A stretch of 64,000 nt of DNA, from assembly GCA_020851795.1 (NCBI GenBank), contig JADZCA010000046.1, positions 1 through 64,000 on the forward strand. The letters are read 5' to 3'. The DNA is from Planctomycetota bacterium (GTDB lineage Bacteria > Planctomycetota > PLA2 > JAEUHO01). Both the position numbers and the translations under genes were made by a program. Position 1 is the stretch's first letter. Each line of letters opens with the position of its first letter. Shown here piece after piece: positions 1 through 8,277 of the stretch. The notes under the pieces are model-generated. The model was not told where the DNA came from and ran no database searches. It was given only the letters and a program-made list of their open reading frames with translations.

Positions 1-1793
1 ACGTAGTCCAAGTACCCGATCATCATCTCGTCCCAGGTCTGGTCGCCCCAGCGGACGGTGGCGGTGGGGTCGGGGTTGTAGGGGTTGTCGGCGGAGTTGT
101 CGAAGGTCGCCGTGCAGTGCAGGAACGAGCCGCGGCGCACGCGGACCGGCTCGGTCAGGCGGTAGGGGGTCTGCCAGTTGAAGTCGTACTTCGGCACGTC
201 GCAGAGGACCTGCTCGTCCTTCTCCCCGAAGCGCCGCACCGCGTAGCGGAACGACGCGCCGCGCAGGTGCATGTGCGGCATGAACGTCAGCACCCGCACG
301 TCCCACGGCACCGGCAGCGCCGCCTCGACCGGGAACGACTTCGCGCCCGGCGGGATCTCGAGCCGCACCGCGAAGGCGCCCACCGTGAAGACCTCGCGCT
401 GCGGCGGTGCCTTCGCGAAGATCATCCCGATCCGCGTGCGGTCCTCCTGCGCGATCCCGTTGGGCGTGTAGTGCATCTGGAAGAGGAGCGTCGAGCCCTT
501 CGGCAGGCGCTTGGCCATGCCGTCGGGATAGCGGAGCCCGCGCGCGCCCGGCACCATCGCCGCGAAGAAGCCGTTCGTCGGCGTGAACGTGCTGGACTTC
601 CGGCCGCGCGCGCCGACCGCGCCGGCGGGCACCGCGGCGACGAGCGCGTGGTGCACGACGTCGGGCGCGCCCGGCGACACCTCGACCGCGCTCACCCACC
701 GGTCCTCGTCGAACGAGGTCGGGATCTCGACGAAGCGGTAGGGCACCACGCCCTCGGCCGGGACGGCCTGCGGCCGGTCGAAGGAGAGCACCACGTCGGG
801 CGTGCCGATGTCCCACGCGTCCTTGGCCGGCACCGGCGGCGGCGCGGGCGCCTGCCCGAGGTCGCCCGCCGGCGCGCCGGCGTCGATCCAGGCGAGCAGG
901 TCGCGCTTCTCGTCGGCGTCGAGGCGACGGTCGTTGAGCCAGCGCCCCTTCTCGCCCACCGCGTGCCAAGGCGGCATGCGGTCCTCCGCGACGGCCGCGC
1001 GCATCGTCGCGGTGCGCGAGCGCGCGTCCTCGTAGGCCCGCAGCGGAAACGGCCCGCCTTGGCCGGGCTGGTGGCAGGCGACGCAGCGACGGTGCACGAT
1101 CGACGCCACGCGCCCCGACCACGTGGGCGCGTCGGCGGTCGCAGCCGCCGCGGGCTTGGCGAACGTGATGGGGCAGCCCGGCGCCTCGCTCGACTCCACC
1201 GAGACCGGCTGGCGCGAGAGCACCGCCTCGAGCGCGTCCACGAGCCAACGGTGCGCGGGCTTGTCCTTGCGCGTCCCGACCGCGTACTGGTCGTCCACGG
1301 CCCCGCGGTAGCGCACGCGCCAGTTCTCGTCGAGCACCACCACCGTCGTCGTCGTGGCGACCGAGAGGCGCTGCGCGAGCGCGCCGTCCTTGTCGAGCAC
1401 CACCGGGAAGGGGAAGCCCGCGGAGGCCGCCAGCGCCTTCGTGTCGGCCACCGGCGTGTCGGCGTCGCTCGCGACGCCGAGGAAGCGCACGCGCTTGTCG
1501 GCGTACTCCTTGGCGAGCGCGGCGAGCCGCGGCGCGTACACCATCGCCACCGGGCAGCCGGGCGCGGTCCACGCGAGCACGATCACCTTCGCGTCGCGCA
1601 GGTCGGCGAGCGCCACCCGCTTGCCGTCGAGGTCGTCGAGCTCGAAGTTGCGCACCGAGTCGGGCCGCGCCGAGGGCTTGGGCTCGCGGTCGGCCCGCGC
1701 CGGGCGGGCGAAGAGGCCGGCGACGACGACGATCCCGCCGGCGACGACGAGGGTCGCGCAGATCCCGGCGCGGAGGAGGCGGACGACGGCCAA
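1..1793 (-). CDS. Redoxin / c-type haem / copper monooxygenase-like fusion protein, C-terminus cut
   Basis: Translating the minus strand from a TTG at 1793 (GGGAG lies about 8 nt upstream) gives an open frame that runs off the left edge (597 codons seen). The protein starts with a hydrophobic export segment ending near ARPARA. A thioredoxin-fold redoxin domain follows, with APGCPVAM and a single cysteine. Then comes one c-type haem motif, CVACH, in a short cytochrome-like stretch, and a long region with the QMHYTPNG and HMHLRG motifs of copper type II ascorbate-dependent monooxygenase-like proteins. I know this three-part architecture from Planctomycetes and Acidobacteria; its substrate is unknown to me. 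The protein probably acts in the periplasm in a redox role. A GTG further upstream in frame is a possible alternative start. The gene begins only 61 nt after the tmRNA 3' end and has no clear promoter of its own. Confidence 0.85.
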   Translation of the reverse strand, partial: MAVVRLLRAGICATLVVAGGIVVVAGLFARPARADREPKPSARPDSVRNFELDDLDGKRVALADLRDAKVIVLAWTAPGCPVAMVYAPRLAALAKEYADKRVRFLGVASDADTPVADTKALAASAGFPFPVVLDKDGALAQRLSVATTTTVVVLDENWRVRYRGAVDDQYAVGTRKDKPAHRWLVDALEAVLSRQPVSVESSEAPGCPITFAKPAAAATADAPTWSGRVASIVHRRCVACHQPGQGGPFPLRAYEDARSRTATMRAAVAEDRMPPWHAVGEKGRWLNDRRLDADEKRDLLAWIDAGAPAGDLGQAPAPPPVPAKDAWDIGTPDVVLSFDRPQAVPAEGVVPYRFVEIPTSFDEDRWVSAVEVSPGAPDVVHHALVAAVPAGAVGARGRKSSTFTPTNGFFAAMVPGARGLRYPDGMAKRLPKGSTLLFQMHYTPNGIAQEDRTRIGMIFAKAPPQREVFTVGAFAVRLEIPPGAKSFPVEAALPVPWDVRVLTFMPHMHLRGASFRYAVRRFGEKDEQVLCDVPKYDFNWQTPYRLTEPVRVRRGSFLHCTATFDNSADNPYNPDPTATVRWGDQTWDEMMIGYLDY

Positions 1794-1854
1794 GGCGTGG
1801 CTCCCAAGGGCGGGGTCGCGCCGACGGGCGCCGACCGCGGCACGCACGCGGAGA

Positions 1855-2215
1855 TGGTGGAGGCGGGGGGAATCGAACCCCCGTCCCGGGACGGGCCCCG
1901 TCGAGCGACTACGCGCGTAGTCCGCGGTTTTTGTCGTACCCCGAGGCGCCCGCGGACGGGCTCCTTCGAGGACCAGCCAGTGAAGTCTCACCCCCCGAAC
2001 GACCGGCGGCGGTCGGGGAGCCAGCCCACGGATGACGGACGGTCCCTCCCCGCGGGCGAGAGAGGGTGTCCGTTGCTCCTAGCGGTTCAGGCTAGGCGGC
2101 AAGAGCGAGGTTGCTGTTGGCAACTTCAGGTTTCCCGGGGGATTGACGAGGAATCCGGGGTCCTCGGCGCGCCACCACGACGAGACGCATCGCCCGGTCG
2201 AGTCCATTCGCCCCC
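1855..2215 (-). ncRNA. ssrA: tmRNA (transfer-messenger RNA)
   Basis: The 5' end GGGGGCGAATGGACTCGACC matches the conserved tmRNA start. It pairs, with one G-U, with CGCCTCC near the 3' end, which is followed by discriminator A and an encoded CCA (CCACCA at 1860-1855). The T-arm GGTTCGATTCC is clear. The internal tag frame is read on the minus strand at 2121-2092 and gives ANSNLALAA then TAG, ending in the LAA that proteases recognise. The resume codon could lie a few codons earlier, because GKPEV precedes in the same frame. The length of 361 nt is normal for a one-piece tmRNA. It frees stalled ribosomes together with SmpB, which is encoded about 10 kb away. Confidence 0.96.
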
Positions 2216-2581
2216 GAGGGACCGTACGGGCGGGAGCCCGACGACGGGGGACGGCGCCGGACGGAGTCCGACGTCGAGACACAGGCATGCACTGCGGATC
2301 GGCGACCCGTCGTGTCAGAGAGCGCGAGGGCGCGGAGGCCCGGGAGGATCATACCGGGTCGGGGAGCGACCACCGGGATCGTCCTGCCCGCGCGCCCGAC
2401 CGTGGTCCGGGCGCGCGGGGGCCGACGGGGCCCCCGGCACGGGGCCCGCGCGATCGCCGGCTCCGGCGCCGCGCCCCGTCGCCCGCGGTCGGCGCCCCGG
2501 GCCCCGCGCCGGGCGCCGTCCGTCACGGGCGCCGGCGACTTCGTTGCGCGCGCGATGCGACGATCGCCGTCTGTCTTCGTG
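2216..2581. other. Gap between tmRNA and sigma factor gene
   Basis: These 366 bases hold the tmRNA promoter on the minus strand. The sigma-factor frame stays open back to an ATG at 2312, but the upstream part is arginine- and proline-rich and has no sigma features. I see no gene here. Confidence 0.5.
2221..2226 (-). promoter_or_regulatory. -10 element for tmRNA
   Basis: TACGGT on the minus strand ends 5 nt before the mapped tmRNA 5' end at 2215, the right place for a -10 box. I see no good -35 hexamer 17 nt upstream. Confidence 0.5.
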
Positions 2582-3157
2582 ATGGACGCCGCCCTCCCGG
2601 TCCCGTCGCTCGTCGCGCGCGCCCGGGCGGGCGACCGCGCGGCGTTCTGCGACCTGCACCGGCGCTTCGCGCGGCCCGTGTTCCTCTTCCTCGCGGGGCT
2701 GCTGCGCCGCCGCGAGGACGCCGAGGACGCTTGGCAGGTGGCATTCCTCTCCGCGTGGCGCCACCTCCCGCGCCTGCGGGAGCCCGAGCAGTTCTCGTCG
2801 TGGCTCTTCCGCATCGCGCGCAACGCCGCCCACGACGTCGCGGAGCGGCGGCGGCGCTGGCCCGGTGCGCTGCCGCCGGGCGAGGACCTCCTCGCCGCGT
2901 GCCCGCCGGCGGGCGAGGGCGTCGCGGACGAGGCGCCGGTCGGTGCGATGCTCTCGACGCTCGAGCCGCAGACGCGGGCGCTCGTGCTGCTGCGCGCGGT
3001 GCAAGGGTGGTCGGCCGAGGACGTCGGCGCGGCGATGTCGTGGAGCGTCGCGACCGTGCGGCGCCGTTACGCGCGGGCGCTGTCGCTCCTGCGTGCCCGG
3101 ATCGAGACCCGCGGCGCCGTCGGCGCCGAAGCGTGGAGACCTCGCCATGTCCCGTGA
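2582..3157 (+). CDS. ECF-type RNA polymerase sigma factor (sigma-70 family)
   Basis: The 191-residue protein has region 2 at residues 6-85 (SLVARARAGDRAAF, then EDAEDAWQVAFLSAWRHL and FSSWLFRIARNAAHD). Region 4 at 120-175 carries a helix-turn-helix (WSAEDVGAAMSWSVATVRRR). This is the typical ECF layout with no region 1 or 3. I chose ATG 2582 because region 2 begins directly after it; in-frame ATGs at 2555 and 2312 would add low-complexity sequence. The stop overlaps the next gene's start by 11 bases, so the two are probably translated together, as expected for a sigma/anti-sigma pair. The regulon is unknown. Confidence 0.88.
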   Translation: MDAALPVPSLVARARAGDRAAFCDLHRRFARPVFLFLAGLLRRREDAEDAWQVAFLSAWRHLPRLREPEQFSSWLFRIARNAAHDVAERRRRWPGALPPGEDLLAACPPAGEGVADEAPVGAMLSTLEPQTRALVLLRAVQGWSAEDVGAAMSWSVATVRRRYARALSLLRARIETRGAVGAEAWRPRHVP

Positions 3158-4451
3158 CGTGCCGTCCACCGAGGCCGCGCTCCGCGCCGCCTACGGACCC
3201 CTCGCCCCGGAGCCGGGCGTCGAGGCCGAGCTCGAGCGCGCGCTCGAGAGCGCGGCGCAGGAGCCGGCGTCGGCCCCGTCGGCGCGCGGGGCCCGGTGGC
3301 TCGCCGTCCCGCTCGCGGCGTCGTTGCTCGCCGGGGTGGCGTGGTGGTGGGGGACGCGGCACGAACCCGCGGGCCCTCCGTCGGGCGCCACGACCGCGAA
3401 GCCCGGCGACGCGGGCGACGACGCGGACCGCCCGCCCACGGTCGCGGTCCGGCTGGCCGCCGACGGCGCGATCACGTTCTCGGTCGCGCTCGGCAAGGAC
3501 CGCTTCACGATCCACAGCCGCCACTCCTTCGCCGACGCGACGCAGGCGCCCGAGACGGTCGCCGCGCTGCAACGCACGCTCGCGACGATGAAGGAGGGCG
3601 TCGCGTCGGCGGGCGGCGCCCGCGGGTCCCGCCTGCGCCTCGTGCTCGCGCCGGAGCTGGCGACGCGGTGGGCGTGGGTCACGTGGACCATGCAGGCCGC
3701 CGCGACGGCGGGGATCTCCGACGTCGCCTACGCCGACCCGGAGGACCCGCGCACGACGATCGCGCACCCGCTGCCCAAGGACGGCGCGCTCGAGGCGCCG
3801 GGAGCCGTGCGCCGCGTCTCGGTCGCGCTCTTCGCGATGGGCGACGCCCCGTGCGACCGGACCGCGTCGGGGATCGTGGAGGTTCTGGCCGTCGTGCGAG
3901 GCGCCCGGACGGCGGAGGCGGGGCCCTACGCGGTGCTGCCGGGGCGCGCGGCCAACGAGCGCCGCACGGCGGCGCTCGACGTCGTGCTCGACGCGCTGCG
4001 GGGGGAGGCCGACGCGGCGAAGGCGGCCGGCGCGACGCTGCAGTGCGTGGTCGAAGCGCCGCCCCCGAACGGGCCGTGCGTGCCCTACGGGGCGGTCTAC
4101 GACGCGCTGCTCGCGCTCGAGCGCGCCGCCGTCGGACCGGTCCTGTTCGCGGGCGCCCCGGCGCCCCGGCGTCCGGCGGGGGCCGCGGCGTCGGTGCGCG
4201 AGGAGCTCGCGACGCGACGCGTCCGGGACGTCCACTTCGACGGGACGCTCGAAGCCTTCGCGACGATGGTCCGCACGATCACGGGCCTCGAGGCGCGCCC
4301 GAGCGAGCGCGCCCGCGAGACCCGCGTCGTCGTGGACCTGCCCGACGGCAGCGTGGAGCAGCTGCTCGACGCCGCGTGCAAGGGCGCGGGGCTGCGCTGG
4401 GACGTCCTCGACCGCACGATCCTCCTCCGGCCGAAGGACGGCGACCGCTGA
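3147..4451 (+). CDS. Membrane protein in anti-sigma position with ExbD-like and STN-like regions
   Basis: The 434-residue protein starts inside the sigma-factor gene and has a GGAGA ribosome-binding site at 8 nt. An N-terminal cytoplasmic segment of about 50 residues is followed by one membrane helix (WLAVPLAASLLAGVAWWWG, 51-69). The periplasmic part contains a stretch resembling the ExbD fold (RLVLAPELATRWAWVTWTM then AAATAGISDVAYA). It ends in about 75 residues that look like a secretin/TonB short N-terminal (STN) domain (GTLEAFATMVRTITGLEA, then ILLRPKDGDR). Its position suggests it regulates the ECF sigma factor, perhaps sensing an outer-membrane or periplasmic signal. That role is inferred; no zinc-binding anti-sigma motif is visible. 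Confidence 0.7.
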   Translation: MSRDVPSTEAALRAAYGPLAPEPGVEAELERALESAAQEPASAPSARGARWLAVPLAASLLAGVAWWWGTRHEPAGPPSGATTAKPGDAGDDADRPPTVAVRLAADGAITFSVALGKDRFTIHSRHSFADATQAPETVAALQRTLATMKEGVASAGGARGSRLRLVLAPELATRWAWVTWTMQAAATAGISDVAYADPEDPRTTIAHPLPKDGALEAPGAVRRVSVALFAMGDAPCDRTASGIVEVLAVVRGARTAEAGPYAVLPGRAANERRTAALDVVLDALRGEADAAKAAGATLQCVVEAPPPNGPCVPYGAVYDALLALERAAVGPVLFAGAPAPRRPAGAAASVREELATRRVRDVHFDGTLEAFATMVRTITGLEARPSERARETRVVVDLPDGSVEQLLDAACKGAGLRWDVLDRTILLRPKDGDR

Positions 4452-4534
4452 CGCGTCGCGCGCGCCGAGGACGGCCCCGACCGCCGCCGGACGGTCGAAG
4501 TTCGCCGGACGGCGCGCCGCGCGGGTCCGGCCGG

Positions 4535-6409
4535 CTACGGCGCGCGCTTCCACCAGATGCCGCGCGTGCCGCCGACCACGAGCCAGCCGTCGAGCATCTC
4601 GAGACGGTCCACGCGCCCGCCGCCGAGGTTCCCGCCCAGCCCTCCCGCGGCGGCGCCCCCGACGCGCAGCAGGACCGTGGTGCCCTCGCGCGACCACGTC
4701 CCCTGCTCTCGCACGTGCAGGGCCTCGCGCCCGTCGAGGGCGGGGAGGTCGTACGCCTTCGCGAAGGTGCCGTCGGCCTTCAGCTCCAGCCGCGTCGTGC
4801 CGGCGAGGAACCAGCGTTGGTCGGACTCTACGGACCGAGCGAGCGCGTCGTCCGTCACGTCGGGCCGCTTGCGTCGGCCCATGTCCTCCATGTAGGCCCG
4901 CAGCTTCGGGACGTCCATCGTCCACGCGCCCTCCGGAGAACCGGCCGCAGGCTTCGGCGTCGCCGCGGCCCCGCCCTCCTCGCCAGCGAGCGCGGCCTCC
5001 TGTTCAGCCGTCAACGGCGGCGGGGGACCGTCCTTCGTCGGCGGAGCGGCGTCGGCCATCGCCTTCGCGCGCGCCGCGGCCTGCGGACGGCCCAGCGCAC
5101 GGAACGCGTTGGCGAGCCCCGACCAGGCCGCCTTGTCGCGCGGGTCGGCTCGCACCGCCTCGCGGAAGGCCGCCACAGCCTCCTCGAACATCCCCTCGCC
5201 GAGCAGGGCCTTGCCGCGCTCGACCGCGTCGGGCCCGCCGGCGGGAGTCGCGTCGGTGGTGCTCACGAGCACCGCTCCCTCGGCGACGGGGTCGAACCCC
5301 GGAGGCCAGCGCGTGTAGCGGTCGTAGCGTGCGCCGCGGAACGACGTCTTCGGGGGCGTGCCGTCGTCACGGAACGAGCCGAAGTTCGCGCCGCGCAGGT
5401 CGGCCCCGTCGAACACGCCGCACTTGACGACGCCGATGCCCGCGAGGTCGCGCAGGTCGGCCCCTTGGAAGCGCGGGTGGAGGAGGTGGCACTGCGACAG
5501 GTCGGAGCCACGCAGGTCGGCGCCCGAGAGGTCACAGCGGTCCAGCGTCGCCCACCGAGGACGGAGCCGGCGGAGCTCGGCGCGCGTGAGGTCGCACGAC
5601 GTGAGCGTGGCGCCCGAGAGGTCGGCGCCGGACAGGTCCGCGCCCCCGAAGCGGCAACGCTCGAACTTCGCCTCGACGGCGTCCACGTTCCACAGGCTCG
5701 CGTCGCGGAGGTCCCGGTCGACGTACGAGCCCTTCGAGAGGCTCTGGCCGCGGAAGTCGCGGCCCGGCGGGATCGGTCGTCCGGGGCGGTCGCCGGTGTC
5801 CACCGGCTTCACCGGCGCGTCACCCTTGTAGAGCACCGCCTCCGCCGCCGCCGGGTCGAAGCCCTTCGGCCACTTCGTGCTCCGGTCGTACTTCGCGCCG
5901 CGCCACTTCGCCGGCGTGCCTCCGCCCTCCTCGAAGCCGAGCAGGTTCGCACCCCGCACGTCGGCGCCGCGCAGGTCGAGGGCCTCGCCCGTGCCGATGC
6001 CGACGAGGTTGCGCAGGTTCGCGCCGCGCAGCACGGTGCGGCGCAGATGGGCCTTCGAGAGGTCGCAGCCCTCGAAGTTCGCCCCCGAGGCGTCGGTGTC
6101 GGTGAACGACGTCCATCGCATCGCCGCTTCACGGAAGTCGGCGCCGGTCAGGTCAGCGCGGTCGAAGCGGGCCTCGGCGAGCTGCGCACCGCGGAACACC
6201 GCACGTGCCAGCCTCGCCTCGCTGAAGTCGGTCTCGTTCGCGATGGCGGCGTCGAAGAGCGCCCCTTCCAGCGGCTTGCGCGCGAACGAGCGCTTCGACA
6301 CGTCCTCGCCGGAGAAGACCTCCTCGGCCCGGACAGCACCTGCGCCCGCGACGACGAGCACGAGCGCGAGGAACAGGCTCGAGCGCAGCGGACGCACGGG
6401 ATGACGCAT
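4535..6409 (-). CDS. Secreted pentapeptide-repeat protein with TPR and C-terminal beta domain
   Basis: The 624-residue protein starts at ATG 6409 (GGAG 7 nt upstream). It has a Sec signal peptide ending GAGAVRAEE. Two blocks of A(D/N)LxG-type pentapeptide repeats follow (about residues 35-165 and 225-350). Each block ends in the same cap: GAKYDRSTKWPKGFDP in the first and GARYDRYTRWPPGFDP in the second, so the module is duplicated. Next come a TPR-like segment (LLGEGMFEEAVAAFREAV), a proline/alanine linker, and a domain of about 130 residues with alternating beta pattern ending GTRGIWWKRAP, lipocalin-like in appearance. It lies 50 nt downstream of the caspase-FGE gene on the same strand and may be co-transcribed with it. 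Pentapeptide repeats form right-handed beta-helices; the partner is unknown. Confidence 0.85.
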   Translation of the reverse strand: MRHPVRPLRSSLFLALVLVVAGAGAVRAEEVFSGEDVSKRSFARKPLEGALFDAAIANETDFSEARLARAVFRGAQLAEARFDRADLTGADFREAAMRWTSFTDTDASGANFEGCDLSKAHLRRTVLRGANLRNLVGIGTGEALDLRGADVRGANLLGFEEGGGTPAKWRGAKYDRSTKWPKGFDPAAAEAVLYKGDAPVKPVDTGDRPGRPIPPGRDFRGQSLSKGSYVDRDLRDASLWNVDAVEAKFERCRFGGADLSGADLSGATLTSCDLTRAELRRLRPRWATLDRCDLSGADLRGSDLSQCHLLHPRFQGADLRDLAGIGVVKCGVFDGADLRGANFGSFRDDGTPPKTSFRGARYDRYTRWPPGFDPVAEGAVLVSTTDATPAGGPDAVERGKALLGEGMFEEAVAAFREAVRADPRDKAAWSGLANAFRALGRPQAAARAKAMADAAPPTKDGPPPPLTAEQEAALAGEEGGAAATPKPAAGSPEGAWTMDVPKLRAYMEDMGRRKRPDVTDDALARSVESDQRWFLAGTTRLELKADGTFAKAYDLPALDGREALHVREQGTWSREGTTVLLRVGGAAAGGLGGNLGGGRVDRLEMLDGWLVVGGTRGIWWKRAP

Positions 6410-6459
6410 GGTGAGGCTCCGAGGGAGGGCGCAGGCGAACACGCGGCGACGATCGAGGC

Positions 6460-8187
6460 TCACCGGTCGGTGTACCCGGCGGCGAAACAGGCGACGCGGA
6501 AGCCGAGCGTCCGGTGGCGGAAGCCCGGCACGCGGCCGACGCGCGCCGCCGAGCGCGACTGCCCGACGGCACCGAGGAACGACCCGCCCTTCGTCACCCG
6601 TGCGTCCGCCGACGGCGCGAGCTCGGGGAGGTACGTCGCCCCCTCGCTCGTGCGGTTCGTGTACGCGTCGGCCACCCACTCCGCGACGTTGCCGTGCATG
6701 TCGCACAGGCCCCATCGGTTGGGCGGGTACGAGCCGACCGGGGCCGGCCGCCCGAGGCCGGGCTGCTCGTCCGCGTCGAGGTAGGGCTTCCGACCGTCCA
6801 CGTTGGCCTCGGCAGGCCCGATCGTCTTCCCGAAGGCGAACGCGCTTGCGGCGCCCGCGCGGCAGCCGTACTCCCACTCGCCCTCGGTGGGCAGCCGGTA
6901 CACGCGCCCGGCGGCTTGCTCGGCCGGCAGCGCCGAGAGGCGGCGGCAGAACTCGGTGGCCTCCTCCCACGACACCTGCTCGACAGGCAGCGAGGCGGGG
7001 TCCACCGATGCGACGGCCGAGGCGCCCTCGCCACCCCGGCGGTACCACGACGGGTTCGAGCCCATCACGCGCTCCCACTGGGCCTGGGTGACTTCGGTGC
7101 GTCCGAGGAAGCAGGGGCGGCCGATCCGCGCCGGGAGCGCCCGCTCGTCGTCGTTGCGTTCCGCCTCGTCCGCCGGAGACCCGATCATCACGCCGCCGGG
7201 CATGACCAGCACGAGGTCCATCTCGACGCTGTTGCGGACCCGCGCGCCCGCCACCATCGTCTGGACCATGGCGGCCTCGCCCGCGACGCGCGACAGGGCG
7301 AGGATGCCGGTCACGTCCTCGCCGAGGATGCGCACCGGCGTCTGCTCGTGGCCGCGTGCGCGCGCCGCCTCGGTGACGTCGTCGTGGACGTAGCGGTACA
7401 CCTCGTCGCTGTCCACGATGCCGTCGCGGTCCGCGTCGGCCTCGCCGCCGAGCCCGCGCGCGAGGGCCCACGTGAAGAGCCCGTGGCGCCGGTCGGACGC
7501 CTCCTGCGACTGCTGCGACCGCCGCGCGGCCGCGAACGTGATGAGGCCGCCGGCGCCCTTGAACCCGTCGAGGTCGTCCCCCGACAGCGCGAGCGGGACG
7601 CCGCGTCCGGTCGCCCCCGAGTGGCAGCAGTCGAGGACGAGCAGCTTCTGCGTGGCCTTCGACGCGTGCATCAGGTCGCGGACGTGTTCCACGCGCACGC
7701 CGGTGAGGCCGCTGTTGTCGGGATCGAAATCGGTGGGGCACAGCGAGCTGGCGCCCGCGACGATGCCGCCGTGCCCGGCGAAGAACACGAGCACGGTGTC
7801 GCCGTACTGGGCCTTGAGCAGGAGGCTGGTGAGGTGACGTTGGATGTTCTCGCGGGTGGGCAGTCGGTCGGCCGGCTGGCGGTCCGCGAGGAGCACGACG
7901 CCGTCGGCCGGGTACCCGCAACGCTGCCGCAGCACGTCGGCGAGCAGCTCGGCGTCGGAGACGCAGAACCGCAGGGGCGACATCTTCGGGCTCACGTAGG
8001 CGTTCACGCCGACGAGGAGGGCGTACCGGTTCCCGCGGTCGAACTGCTGGGCGAGCTTGGCGCGGCGCGCCGCGGCCTTGGGGTCGGGCGCGTCGGCGCC
8101 GACGCACGGCCTTGGGGCGACCGCCGAGATTGCCAGCCCGAGCGCGAGGGCGAGCCGGAGGAGGCGGAGGGGGGGCGAAAGTCCCAT
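6460..8187 (-). CDS. Secreted caspase-family protease fused to an FGE-sulfatase (SUMF1) domain
   Basis: I place the start at ATG 8187 (575 aa) because a TATGGT -10 box ends 7 nt upstream. The ATG at 8199 overlaps that box. A signal peptide (LALALGLAISAVAPRPCVGA) precedes a peptidase C14 domain with the catalytic histidine in FFAGHG (H139) and cysteine in LDCCHSG (C188). An EF-hand-like loop, DADRDGIVDSDE, follows. The C-terminal half is an FGE-sulfatase domain (EVTQAQWERVMGSNPSWY, RLPTEGEWEYGCRAG, DMHGNVAEWV, LGFRVA). The copper-binding cysteine pair of true formylglycine-generating enzyme is not seen near the end (RSAARVGR), so the domain is probably a binding fold rather than a sulfatase activator. 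The pentapeptide-repeat gene follows closely. A role in regulated proteolysis or cell death is only a guess. Confidence 0.9.
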   Translation of the reverse strand: MGLSPPLRLLRLALALGLAISAVAPRPCVGADAPDPKAAARRAKLAQQFDRGNRYALLVGVNAYVSPKMSPLRFCVSDAELLADVLRQRCGYPADGVVLLADRQPADRLPTRENIQRHLTSLLLKAQYGDTVLVFFAGHGGIVAGASSLCPTDFDPDNSGLTGVRVEHVRDLMHASKATQKLLVLDCCHSGATGRGVPLALSGDDLDGFKGAGGLITFAAARRSQQSQEASDRRHGLFTWALARGLGGEADADRDGIVDSDEVYRYVHDDVTEAARARGHEQTPVRILGEDVTGILALSRVAGEAAMVQTMVAGARVRNSVEMDLVLVMPGGVMIGSPADEAERNDDERALPARIGRPCFLGRTEVTQAQWERVMGSNPSWYRRGGEGASAVASVDPASLPVEQVSWEEATEFCRRLSALPAEQAAGRVYRLPTEGEWEYGCRAGAASAFAFGKTIGPAEANVDGRKPYLDADEQPGLGRPAPVGSYPPNRWGLCDMHGNVAEWVADAYTNRTSEGATYLPELAPSADARVTKGGSFLGAVGQSRSAARVGRVPGFRHRTLGFRVACFAAGYTDR

Positions 8188-8194
8188 GGGGCCG

Positions 8195-8200
8195 ACCATA
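8195..8200 (-). promoter_or_regulatory. -10 element, leaderless start of caspase gene
   Basis: TATGGT on the minus strand is followed by 7 nt and then ATG 8187, so the transcript should begin at or next to the start codon. Confidence 0.5.
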
Positions 8201-8277
8201 GCGTCCGAGGACGACCGTGAGAAGAGGGCTCAGTCCGACCGCGCGGCCCCGCGGTCGGAGCCCGACCCCGCGCCGCG

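Noticed and set aside
2312..2581. N-terminal extension of the sigma factor from ATG 2312
   Set aside because: The added 90 residues are low complexity and unlike ECF factors, which start close to region 2.
117..2582. Long plus-strand open frame of 821 codons
   Set aside because: It is antisense to the redoxin/cytochrome gene and the tmRNA; its product is Arg/His-rich with no domain. High GC leaves many such frames open.
2523..4925. Minus-strand open frame of 800 codons over the sigma/anti-sigma genes
   Set aside because: Arg-rich antisense frame without motifs; the plus-strand sigma domains are clear.
8188..8199. ATG 8199 as the caspase start
   Set aside because: It overlaps the TATGGT -10 box, whereas ATG 8187 has the spacing seen at other leaderless genes. 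Not excluded.
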